Source of the DNA: Sulfidibacterium sp964598065
Lineage (GTDB): Bacteria; Bacteroidota; Bacteroidia; Bacteroidales; F082
Length of the DNA stretch: 9,310 nt
Assembly: GCA_964598065.1 (NCBI GenBank)
Contig: CAZRAW010000090.1
Location: 1-9,310, forward strand
Direction: 5' to 3'
Each line of letters opens with the position of its first letter. The first letter of the stretch is position 1. The notes under the pieces are model-generated. The model did not search any database and was not told the DNA's origin. It saw nothing but the letters and a program-made list of their open reading frames with translations. Shown here piece by piece: positions 1 to 6,091 of the stretch. Both the position numbers and the translations under genes were made by a program.

Positions 1-3
1 CCC

Positions 4-825
4 TTAATCTTTTTTAACGGTTTGAATATTTTCTTCCGGTTCCCGGTCTAAGCCTAAGTCCGAAGCCAACTTTTGTTGTAAGGTGGCCAGCTCGATATTG
101 TGACGGATGTTTCCATGGGTACTATAGGAAATATTTCCTGTTTCTTCAGAAACAACAATAGCAATGGCATCGGAAACTTCTGTCAGACCAATGGCTGCTC
201 TGTGTCGAAGGCCAGCATAGCGGGGAAGTTTCTTCTTGGATACGGGAAGAACGCAACTCGCAGCTTTTATCCTGTTTTGGGTAACGATCATGGCCCCATC
301 GTGCAGCGGGCTGTTTTTGAAGAATATATTTTCGACCATCGGACTGCTGATTTCCGCATCAATCACTACGCCTGTTTTAACAATCTGTGGAAGCTCATTC
401 TGTCGTGTGATAACAATGAGTGCACCCTGCTTTATATTGCTCATGTGCTGGCAGGCAACCACCACCGGATCTGTATCTGTTTCGTAAGTCGTCTGAAACC
501 AGTTTGTCAGAAAAGCAAATCGTCTGCCATATTTGCTTAAAAAGGTCGGGGTTCCCAATGCCAGCAGGAATTGCCGTATTTCAGGTTGAAAGATGACAAT
601 CAAAGCAATGATTCCCACACTAATGAAAGCTCCGAGAATATCTGAGAGCAACTGCATCTTCAGCAAATCGGTAACTTTCCATAAAAGAAATATTGCCACA
701 ATCCCCAAAAAAATATTTATGGCCGCCGTTCCTTTCAGGAGTTTGTAAAGGGCGAAAAGCAGAATTGCGACAAAAAATATGTCAAGCAGGTCAAGGACGC
801 GGATATGAATAAACAGTATAAGCAA
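4..825 (-). CDS. cdaA: Membrane diadenylate cyclase CdaA (c-di-AMP synthase)
   Basis: Condenses two ATP into the second messenger c-di-AMP at the inner face of the cytoplasmic membrane. The 273-aa protein has three N-terminal membrane segments (about 10-30, 35-55 and 59-80), a linker, and a DisA_N/DAC domain (about 118-255). The domain carries both catalytic signatures, DGA at 176-178 (in PLHDGAMIV) and RHR at 207-209 (in GLRHRAAIGL). Length and layout match the CdaA family. The start is TTG at 825: an in-frame TGA lies five codons upstream, and the next Met (residue 57) would remove the first two membrane segments, so TTG is the only sensible choice. It lies 33 bp after folP on the same strand and is probably co-transcribed with it. 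The stop codon is at 4-6; anything further downstream is outside the window. Function is known for the family and the catalytic motifs are seen here. Confidence 0.95.
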   Translation of the reverse strand: MLILFIHIRVLDLLDIFFVAILLFALYKLLKGTAAINIFLGIVAIFLLWKVTDLLKMQLLSDILGAFISVGIIALIVIFQPEIRQFLLALGTPTFLSKYGRRFAFLTNWFQTTYETDTDPVVVACQHMSNIKQGALIVITRQNELPQIVKTGVVIDAEISSPMVENIFFKNSPLHDGAMIVTQNRIKAASCVLPVSKKKLPRYAGLRHRAAIGLTEVSDAIAIVVSEETGNISYSTHGNIRHNIELATLQQKLASDLGLDREPEENIQTVKKD

Positions 826-858
826 GTTGAATGATTTTTTTCAAAAGTAAAAATAATA

Positions 859-1734
859 TTATTTGGAAAACATGCCAAAGTTACGGTAATAAAGGATAAT
901 GTCAACGGCTTCGCGAGCTTCTTTCACATCATGAACGCGCAACAGGTTGACCCCGTTCAGCAGAGCCAGTGTGTTGACCACCGTTGTGCCGTTCAGCGCT
1001 TCGGAAGGTGTTGTGTCGATAACTTTGTTAATCATTGATTTACGTGAAATCCCAGCGAGTATCGGCAGGTCATCAATGCGGGTGGAAGCTATTTTATACA
1101 AAAGCCGGTAATTGCTTTTCAACGTTTTTCCAAATCCGAAACCCGGATCAAGGATGATATCTTCCACACCGAGCAACCTCAATGCAGCCACTTTCTCTTT
1201 GAAAAATTGATAGATGATATTCTCAATATTTTCTGAAATAGGATGTGCCTGCATATTTTTCGGTGAACCATGGATGTGCATCAGTACGTACGGGACTTTT
1301 AAATCGGCTATGGTCACGAACATTTTTTTATCAAAACTTCCGCCGGAGATGTCGTTTATCATGTGTGCGCCTGTTTTCACACATTGCCGGGCTATCCCGG
1401 CATGATACGTGTCAATAGAAAAAACAGCTTCCGGAAATTCTGCAAGCAGTATTTTTAATGGAGCAAGCAGCCTGTCCAGCTCCATAACTTCACTAACCGG
1501 CTCGGCGCCGGGCCGGGTAGAAACGGCTCCTAAATCAATAATATCGGCTCCTTCATCTAACATTTTGCGGGTGTGCCCGACCCAATACTCTTCCTGATTG
1601 TATTTTCCTCCGTCATAAAACGAATCGGGAGTCAGGTTTAGAACCCCCATAATTTTAGGCTGTGAAAAATCAAATAATTTTTCTCCTATCCGAATGCTCC
1701 TGATTTTTGAAAAAGAAGTATCTTTATTGCCCAT
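859..1734 (-). CDS. folP: Dihydropteroate synthase
   Basis: Joins 6-hydroxymethyl-dihydropterin diphosphate to p-aminobenzoate to form dihydropteroate in cytoplasmic folate synthesis; this is the sulfonamide target. The 291-aa TIM barrel shows the family signatures in order: MGVLNLTPDSF (29-39), DLGAVSTRPGA (68-78 region), SIDTY (106-110), INDISGG (126-132), MHIHGSPKNMQ (152-162), LDPGFGFGKT (195-204), GISRKSM (228-234) and LRVHDV (265-270). The second glycine usual in the D-x-G-G-x-STRPG loop is Ala here, a small variation. The frame stays open back to 1827, but that extension is Cys-rich, has no family similarity, overlaps the divergent DUF1599 gene and lies upstream of the likely promoter (-7 box at 1760-1767). 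ATG at 1734 is therefore chosen. cdaA follows 33 bp downstream. Confidence 0.96.
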   Translation of the reverse strand: MGNKDTSFSKIRSIRIGEKLFDFSQPKIMGVLNLTPDSFYDGGKYNQEEYWVGHTRKMLDEGADIIDLGAVSTRPGAEPVSEVMELDRLLAPLKILLAEFPEAVFSIDTYHAGIARQCVKTGAHMINDISGGSFDKKMFVTIADLKVPYVLMHIHGSPKNMQAHPISENIENIIYQFFKEKVAALRLLGVEDIILDPGFGFGKTLKSNYRLLYKIASTRIDDLPILAGISRKSMINKVIDTTPSEALNGTTVVNTLALLNGVNLLRVHDVKEAREAVDIILYYRNFGMFSK

Positions 1735-1742
1735 TAATTTTG
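1735..1742 (+). promoter_or_regulatory. Candidate -7 element for the DUF1599 operon
   Basis: TAATTTTG fits the Bacteroidota -7 consensus TAnnTTTG exactly, 47 bp before the DUF1599 start. A TTTG at 1706-1709 could be the -33 element, but its 25-nt spacing is longer than the usual range of about 17-23. It faces the folP -7 element on the other strand. Inference from motif and position only. Confidence 0.4.
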
Positions 1743-1759
1743 TTTTTTTGCAGACCCAA

Positions 1760-1767
1760 CAAAGGTA
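1760..1767 (-). promoter_or_regulatory. Candidate -7 element for folP-cdaA
   Basis: On the minus strand this reads TACCTTTG, an exact TAnnTTTG match 25 nt before the folP ATG. It predicts a short leader of about 20 nt and supports the 1734 start. No good -33 TTTG is seen at normal spacing, so the promoter is only moderately supported. Confidence 0.45.
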
Positions 1768-1789
1768 CGGATTATTAGAACAATGACAC

Positions 1790-2344
1790 ATGAGAGACAA
1801 AACATCCCGGCAGTTTGAAACCATCATTGAGAAATGTAGTGTGATTTTTGAGAATAAATTGAGAGATTACGGCGTGGCCTGGCGAATTTTAAGAACATCC
1901 AGCCTGACCGACCAAATCTATATTAAAGCCAACCGTATCCGGAGTATCCAGCAAAAGGGTGTGCAGAAAGTGGACGAAGGCATTGTGCCGGAGTTTATTG
2001 CTATTGTGAATTATTCGTGTATGGCACTCATCCAGTTGGAATTGGGTGTAGCCGAAGAGCCAGATTTGGACAACAAAACTGCCATTGCGTTGTTTAAAAA
2101 ATATATCGGAAAGTCCCACGATTTAATGATGAATAAAAATCATGATTATGGGGAAGCCTGGCAGAATATGCGTATCTCCTCGCTGACGGACATCATTCTT
2201 ATGAAGCTGCTTCGGATTAAACAAATTGAAAATAATGAGGGGAAAACCCTTGTGTCCGAAGGCTTGGATGCCAATTATTACGACATTATTAATTACTCCG
2301 TTTTTGCCCTGATAAAAATATTACTCGAAGGTGAACATGCGTAA
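1790..2344 (+). CDS. DUF1599 family protein with two tandem domain copies
   Basis: A 184-aa cytoplasmic protein of the DUF1599 family, with no signal peptide or membrane segment. It is built from two copies of one unit, roughly residues 23-86 and 116-178. Each copy shows the same landmarks: a DYG-x-AW motif (DYGVAW 26-31; DYGEAW 119-124), then SSLTD (37-41; 130-134), a basic R-I-x-x-I helix, a glycine-containing turn before an acidic stretch, and a closing I-x-NY helix (NY 74-75; 168-169). The mostly helical layout with conserved acidic and aromatic residues recalls small nucleotide-binding all-alpha enzymes, but that is inference and no reaction is known to me. It starts head-to-head with folP, and its end overlaps the next gene by 8 nt, so translation of the two is probably coupled. 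A nucleotide or pterin role is possible from context but unproven. Confidence 0.9.
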   Translation: MRDKTSRQFETIIEKCSVIFENKLRDYGVAWRILRTSSLTDQIYIKANRIRSIQQKGVQKVDEGIVPEFIAIVNYSCMALIQLELGVAEEPDLDNKTAIALFKKYIGKSHDLMMNKNHDYGEAWQNMRISSLTDIILMKLLRIKQIENNEGKTLVSEGLDANYYDIINYSVFALIKILLEGEHA

Positions 2345-3476
2345 AACAAAGGCCGTATTTTTCCGCCTTGTGCCCTTTATCAGAATTTTCCTCGGGCTGG
2401 TTTTTATCTTTTCATCGGTGGTGAAAGGAATTGACCCGCTGGGCACGTCGTATCGTGTTGAGGATTATCTGTTGGTTTACGGCTGGACGGCATTGGTGCC
2501 TTACGCTTTATGGTTGTCTTTTCTTGTTATTTTCTCGGAGTTCCTGATTGGGTTCGGCTTTTTGTTTAATATTTTTATCAGGACAGCTGCCAGAGCCATG
2601 CTCATTATGTTGGTTTTTTTTACCGTCGTAACGTTTTTGGATGCTTTGTACAATATGGTTCCGGACTGCGGCTGTTTCGGAGATGCTGTGAAACTAACTA
2701 ACTGGCAGACTTTTTACAAAAACATTGTCCTGATAATTTTAAATATCTTTTTCCTGTGGGGAAACCGTATGAAAAACGGAAAACATGCGAAGCCTTTGCT
2801 TCAGGCGGTACTGCTTGTACTTGTAGGCAGCTTGTTTCTTTGGTTTATGTTTTTTAACCTGAACCACCTTCCGGTAGTGGATTTTCGTAACTGGAAAACC
2901 GGCCGCGATATGGCATCGCCTGTGCAGCAGAAAGCCAAAACTTACATAACTTTTCAAAACAGAAAGACCGGTGAGAAAAAAGAATTTCTGTTTCCCGATT
3001 ATCCATGGAAAGATACGGCCTGGACTGCCCGTTGGGAGTTTGTTTCGCGGCGGGTAGTGAAACCTCCTGAAGTAAAAAAATATAATTTGATTATTGAGGA
3101 TAGCCTTGGGAATGACGTAACCAAAGCTATCGTTGAAAATCCGGGATATCAGTTTATTTTGGTTTCGTTTGATGTGAAGCTGGCGGATGCCAAAGGCATG
3201 CAAAAGGCGGCTATGTTAGCCCGGTTTCTGAAAAAGAAAAGTATCTCGATGGTGCTGATTACAGCTACGGAAGACAGTACCATAGTGCAGGTTGAAAAAC
3301 GATTTGACCTGAACATTCCGTTTTTCCAGGCAGACGAAACTGACCTGAAAGCCATGATTCGCTCCAATCCCGGATTGCTCTTGTTGCATAACGGGGTTAT
3401 TCTTGAGAAATGGCATTATCATGATTTCCCCGTTGGAAAAGAAGTAGAAAAATATTTAACTTCACCGGCACAATAA
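2337..3476 (+). CDS. DoxX/MauE-like membrane protein with periplasmic thioredoxin-like domain (BT_3928 family)
   Basis: A 379-aa inner-membrane protein. Five hydrophobic segments lie at about 10-30, 52-78, 86-106, 126-144 and 154-174. The first four form a DoxX/MauE-like module. Between segments three and four is DCGCFG (110-115), a Cys-Gly-Cys motif seen in MauE-type proteins; C111 and C113 are the only cysteines in the whole protein. The region after about 178 should be periplasmic. Its later half (about 260-375) has the strand-helix pattern of a thioredoxin-like fold, including a FDLNIPFF stretch and a NPGLLLLHNG strand pair, but no CxxC. The ATG at 2337 is preferred over the in-frame GTG at 2331: it has AAGGTG just upstream and overlaps the DUF1599 stop as ATGCGTAA. 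A redox role, with the CGC pair passing electrons, is inferred. The ABC permease starts 4 bp after the stop. Confidence 0.85.
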   Translation: MRKTKAVFFRLVPFIRIFLGLVFIFSSVVKGIDPLGTSYRVEDYLLVYGWTALVPYALWLSFLVIFSEFLIGFGFLFNIFIRTAARAMLIMLVFFTVVTFLDALYNMVPDCGCFGDAVKLTNWQTFYKNIVLIILNIFFLWGNRMKNGKHAKPLLQAVLLVLVGSLFLWFMFFNLNHLPVVDFRNWKTGRDMASPVQQKAKTYITFQNRKTGEKKEFLFPDYPWKDTAWTARWEFVSRRVVKPPEVKKYNLIIEDSLGNDVTKAIVENPGYQFILVSFDVKLADAKGMQKAAMLARFLKKKSISMVLITATEDSTIVQVEKRFDLNIPFFQADETDLKAMIRSNPGLLLLHNGVILEKWHYHDFPVGKEVEKYLTSPAQ

Positions 3477-3480
3477 CATT

Positions 3481-4560
3481 ATGTTTCACTATATCTTAAA
3501 GCGGCTTTTTTATGGCATTCTTGTCCTTTGGGGTGTGGTAACGCTGGTGTTTTTGCTTTTCAACATCCTGCCGGGCGATGCCTCCCGTATGCTGTTGGGG
3601 CAAAGGGCGGATATATCTTCCGTGGAAGCCATAAGAAAAGACCTCGGACTGGATAAACCGCTCTATATCCAATATTTGAATTTTCTCAACGACCTCTCTC
3701 CGGTTTCTTTGCACAATGCGGATAATCCAAAGAGCTACTGGTATTTAAGTCGTCTTAAATACCCTTCCGCCCATATCCTGATCCGATTTAAACACGATGT
3801 ATTGGTGCTGAAACCACCGTATCTGCGGCGGTCGTACCAAAGCAAGCGCGACGTGTCAGCCATTATAGCCGAAGCTTTTCCTAAAACTTTACTTCTTGCT
3901 ACAGCCGCCATACTGATGGCCATGTTTTTTGGGATTTTGATGGGGATTCCGGCGGCGTTGCATAAGGATAGCCTTTATGATCGGTTTATGATGGTTTTTT
4001 CTTCTTTGGGGATGTCGGTACCTTCGTTTTTTGCAGCTATCCTTATTGCATGGCTTTTTGGTTTTGTGTGGGAAAAATATACCGGACTACCCATGTTTGG
4101 CAGCCTTTATTCTGTGGACAGTTACACGGGAGAGGTTTATCTTAGTCTGAGAAATTTGATTTTGCCTGCCGTTACTCTTGGTATCCGTCCGCTGGCCATA
4201 GTGATTAGCCTCACGCGGAGTGCTCTTCTCGAAGAGCTTTCAAAAGATTACATTCGGACCGCTTATGCCAAAGGTCTCCCGCCTGCAAGAGTTATTTTTC
4301 GTCATGCCATGCGTAATGCTATGAATCCTGTCATAACGGCCATTACCGGTTGGTTTGCTTCTTTGCTGGCCGGAGCTGTTTTCGTGGAATACGTCTTCGA
4401 CTGGAAAGGCATCGGCCTGGTTATCGTGGATGCGCTCGAAAAATACGACCTGCCCGTCCTCATGGGAACGGTTCTGTTTATTGCCGTTATCCTCATTCTG
4501 ACCAATATTATGGTCGATATCATTTATGCACTTCTTGACCCGCGCGTAAGGCTGGAATAA
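3481..4560 (+). CDS. ABC transporter permease, DppB/GsiC (peptide/nickel) type
   Basis: A 359-aa inner-membrane permease of the binding-protein-dependent peptide/nickel ABC importer class. The N-terminus has the family pattern: basic R-L-F then a membrane helix (9-30) ending in LPGDA (30-34), followed by a soluble segment with R-x-D-L-G-L-D-K-P (52-60). Further helices lie at about 133-160, 170-197, 225-248, 285-307 and 325-350. The EAA loop that contacts the ATPase is at about 257-284 (AYAKGLPPARVIFRHA). The protein ends in LLDPRVR, as DppB-type permeases do. The periplasmic segment between helices one and two (about 60-132) is longer than in E. coli DppB, a feature I associate with Bacteroidota versions. 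No partner permease, ATPase or substrate-binding protein is in the window, so the substrate is unknown. It is probably in one operon with the two preceding genes. Confidence 0.92.
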   Translation: MFHYILKRLFYGILVLWGVVTLVFLLFNILPGDASRMLLGQRADISSVEAIRKDLGLDKPLYIQYLNFLNDLSPVSLHNADNPKSYWYLSRLKYPSAHILIRFKHDVLVLKPPYLRRSYQSKRDVSAIIAEAFPKTLLLATAAILMAMFFGILMGIPAALHKDSLYDRFMMVFSSLGMSVPSFFAAILIAWLFGFVWEKYTGLPMFGSLYSVDSYTGEVYLSLRNLILPAVTLGIRPLAIVISLTRSALLEELSKDYIRTAYAKGLPPARVIFRHAMRNAMNPVITAITGWFASLLAGAVFVEYVFDWKGIGLVIVDALEKYDLPVLMGTVLFIAVILILTNIMVDIIYALLDPRVRLE

Positions 4561-4601
4561 AGACAAAGCCAACATTGAGTACTGAATTCCGATAATGGTT
4601 G

Positions 4602-4609
4602 TAACTTTG
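4602..4609 (+). promoter_or_regulatory. Orphan -7-like element in a convergent gap
   Basis: TAACTTTG followed by C matches TAnnTTTG exactly. A TTG at 4575-4577 sits 24 nt upstream, slightly too far for a standard -33. The only frame downstream on this strand is the doubtful 28-codon one at 4671. It may be chance or may drive a short RNA. Confidence 0.25.
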
Positions 4610-4670
4610 CGAAGCTATCGAAAATATTTATTTTGAAACATAAACCGAAAGTCAGATTAAAATAACGGAA

Positions 4671-4757
4671 ATGATTTTGGCCGAAGCAATCGCTATCGCA
4701 TTAAATTGCCCTCAATACAATCAGGCAGCCTCGTACTGCCTTATTTCAAAAAGGTGA
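4671..4757 (+). other. Doubtful 28-codon reading frame
   Basis: ATG to TGA encodes a 28-residue peptide (starts MILAEAIAIAL, ends YCLISKR). It lies about 60 bp after a -7-like element, but its end overlaps the convergent TolB-like gene and a hairpin at 4723-4741. I do not recognise the peptide, and no ribosome site is evident. The rest of the 4561-4740 gap shows nothing beyond this frame, the -7-like element and the hairpin. Most likely non-coding. Confidence 0.12.
4723..4741. terminator. Weak hairpin between convergent genes
   Basis: A 6-bp perfect stem (AGGCAG / CTGCCT) with a 7-nt loop lies between the convergent permease and TolB-like genes and touches the last base of the TolB-like stop codon. 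On the plus strand TATTTC follows, a poor U-tract; on the minus strand no U-tract follows. It may act as a weak terminator in either direction. Confidence 0.35.
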
Positions 4758-5622
4758 AGATATGAAAACTTTTTTCGTTTTTCATGGAGAAAGTCAGCTT
4801 TTTATTAAATGGCTGAATGGCAGGACAGCAAAGCGGATGCGAACTTGCAAAGATTTCCTTTTCGTGGCTTCCGTCATTTCTTATGCTCGAGATAGAAAAC
4901 GTTTTGTCTTTAACCGAGACAAAAAGAATCCGCCATCCACCGGAACTCCAGCTAATTCTTCCCTGAACATCCTCTTTTACGGTTTTCAGTAACTCTCCGT
5001 ACCAGTTGATAATTCTCAGCTCAGTACGTCCATCATCGTTGCGGACAACGTAAGCAATTTTTTTCCCATCCGGTGAAAAAACCGGGAAACTGCAATCATT
5101 GTTTCCATTGGTAAGCTGGTTGAGATTGTCGTAAACGAAGTCATAACTGAAGATTTGCCATTTTTGGCTACGGTCATCAAACCCCGAAAAGACTACAAGA
5201 TGTCGCGATGGGGTAAAAGAGGCTTCCCGGCAGGCAATTTTCCGGGGGATGAGGCTGTGCTCTTTCCCAGTTTTCAAACTCAGATAATAGAGACGGATGC
5301 CATCGCCGTGATTGGCATCGTAAACAACGGCCTCCTTACCCGGAACCCAAACCGGATGTTGTTCGCCTGATGAGTCTGTTGTCAGCGCAACAACCGTGTC
5401 TTTTACCGGATTATACAGGAATATATTTTCTCTTCCTTTTTCCCCGGACTGAAATACCATCTCGCCATCTTCCGACCATGAGGGAAACATTTGACTACCG
5501 GATAAAATCAGTTGCTGTAAACGATTCGCCTGCAAAAGCTGCTGAGACAATAGAGATGCCGGCGAGAAAAGTAATGTAAAGCCAAAAATGAAAAAAAATA
5601 TCCTTCTTTTACTCTTGCTCAT
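4741..5622 (-). CDS. Secreted PD40/TolB-like beta-propeller protein
   Basis: A 293-aa exported protein. Residues 1-26 form a signal peptide: a basic start (KSKRR), a hydrophobic core (about 8-20), and a likely cut after LLS, leaving an N-terminal Gln-Gln as is common in Bacteroidota. No lipobox cysteine is present. The mature part has six PD40/WD-like repeats starting near residues 47, 90, 135, 180, 224 and 267; the clearest is PVFSPDGKKIAYVV (180-193). This fits one six-bladed propeller, as in the C-terminal domain of TolB, but there is no TolB N-terminal domain, and no Tol/Pal gene is nearby. A binding or scaffold role in the periplasm or outer membrane is inferred; no enzyme residues are evident. 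ATG at 5622 is the only start that keeps the signal peptide. The gene stands alone, convergent with the permease gene. Confidence 0.85.
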   Translation of the reverse strand: MSKSKRRIFFFIFGFTLLFSPASLLSQQLLQANRLQQLILSGSQMFPSWSEDGEMVFQSGEKGRENIFLYNPVKDTVVALTTDSSGEQHPVWVPGKEAVVYDANHGDGIRLYYLSLKTGKEHSLIPRKIACREASFTPSRHLVVFSGFDDRSQKWQIFSYDFVYDNLNQLTNGNNDCSFPVFSPDGKKIAYVVRNDDGRTELRIINWYGELLKTVKEDVQGRISWSSGGWRILFVSVKDKTFSISSIRNDGSHEKEIFASSHPLCCPAIQPFNKKLTFSMKNEKSFHIFTFLK

Positions 5623-5648
5623 AATGCATTTCGTATAAAACCGGTATG

Positions 5649-5656
5649 CAAAAGTA
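5649..5656 (-). promoter_or_regulatory. Candidate -7 element for the TolB-like gene
   Basis: On the minus strand this reads TACTTTTG followed by C, matching TAnnTTTG(C). It sits 26 nt before the ATG, giving a predicted leader of about 20 nt. No -33 TTTG is visible at normal spacing. The same ten bases (GCAAAAGTAT on the plus strand) occur upstream of the DUF5723 gene at 9291-9300. Confidence 0.5.
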
Positions 5657-5793
5657 TAAAAGTCTTCCTTTCCCCGGGTTTCATACCTTACTTTAGCCCT
5701 TCTTTACTCTTTATCAGACTTTTACTTTCATCTAATATTGGCCTGTATTGTCCTGTTGGTAAATTTTTTTAAAACATGTAATTTTTATATGCT

Positions 5794-5811
5794 AAATATT
5801 GAACAATATTT
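5794..5811. promoter_or_regulatory. 18-bp dyad, candidate operator
   Basis: AAATATTG-AA-CAATATTT is a perfect inverted repeat with 8-bp arms and a 2-bp centre. It ends 2 bp before the -7 element of the 67-aa gene, so it covers the region between the -33 and -7 positions. A dimeric repressor bound here would block the promoter. The symmetry is seen; the operator role is inferred, and AT-rich sequence makes chance dyads more likely. Confidence 0.4.
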
Positions 5812-5813
5812 TG

Positions 5814-5821
5814 TATGTTTG
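5814..5821 (+). promoter_or_regulatory. Candidate -7 element for the 67-aa gene
   Basis: TATGTTTG matches TAnnTTTG exactly, 66 bp before the ATG at 5888. It predicts a transcript beginning near 5826-5830, immediately before the hairpin at 5835-5861. No TTTG is present at normal -33 spacing; the dyad at 5794-5811 occupies that area instead. Confidence 0.45.
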
Positions 5822-5834
5822 TTGAGAATCAAAA

Positions 5835-5861
5835 AAATGCTACTGTAATTAAGTAGCATTT
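5835..5861. promoter_or_regulatory. Perfect 10-bp hairpin in the 5' leader
   Basis: AAATGCTACT and AGTAGCATTT pair fully around a 7-nt loop (GTAATTA). On the plus strand it would sit at the extreme 5' end of the 67-aa gene's mRNA, where it could protect the transcript or limit read-through. On the minus strand the stem runs into a T-tract (complement of A5831-A5837), so it also looks like an intrinsic terminator for leftward transcription, although no minus-strand gene lies just to its right. The structure is clear; its role is undecided. Confidence 0.5.
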
Positions 5862-5887
5862 CATTTAATTAATGAAAATAATTATAC

Positions 5888-6091
5888 ATGGGAAGACCGC
5901 CAACTAGACCGAAAAAATTAAGGGATGGGTTTTATATAGAAGTGAGAAATAAAGGTTCCAAAACCGGGATTAAAATTGTCAGGAATAGCAAAGAAGAGAT
6001 GCTGAAAGCTATAAAAGACTATTCTAAAACTAAAGATGTCATTGTCTTGGGAGAATCCAAAAACGGAAAATGGGTGGAACAGCACAGGTAA
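5888..6091 (+). CDS. Small basic protein of unknown function (67 aa)
   Basis: A 67-aa, Lys/Arg-rich cytoplasmic protein with no signal peptide, membrane segment or cysteine. The N-terminus (GRPPTRPKK, residues 2-10) resembles an AT-hook, whose core is Gly-Arg-Pro flanked by basic residues. The rest alternates strand-like stretches (FYIEVRN 15-21; GIKIVRN 27-33; DVIVLGE 50-56) with one helix (about 35-46), suggesting a small compact fold. I recall similar short proteins annotated as hypothetical in Bacteroidota but know no function. ATG at 5888 has a coherent promoter and leader upstream. A second ATG at 5872 opens an 11-codon out-of-frame ORF that ends at 5907 and overlaps the start, which could reduce translation. 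The gene is more AT-rich than its neighbours. DNA binding, and possibly autoregulation through the nearby dyad, is inferred only. Confidence 0.7.
   Translation: MGRPPTRPKKLRDGFYIEVRNKGSKTGIKIVRNSKEEMLKAIKDYSKTKDVIVLGESKNGKWVEQHR

Noticed and set aside
100..540. 146-codon plus-strand frame inside cdaA
   Set aside because: It is fully antisense to a gene with intact catalytic motifs and its protein resembles no family; a shadow frame.
1735..1827. N-terminal extension of folP to an upstream ATG
   Set aside because: The extra 31 residues are Cys-rich and unlike the family, overlap the divergent DUF1599 gene, and lie upstream of the likely folP promoter.
2331..2336. GTG start for the DoxX-like gene
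   Set aside because: The in-frame ATG two codons later has a purine-rich AAGGTG just upstream and a classic stop-start overlap with the preceding gene.
4741..5622. TolB of the Tol-Pal system
   Set aside because: Only the six PD40 repeats are present; the TolB N-terminal domain and any tol/pal neighbours are missing.
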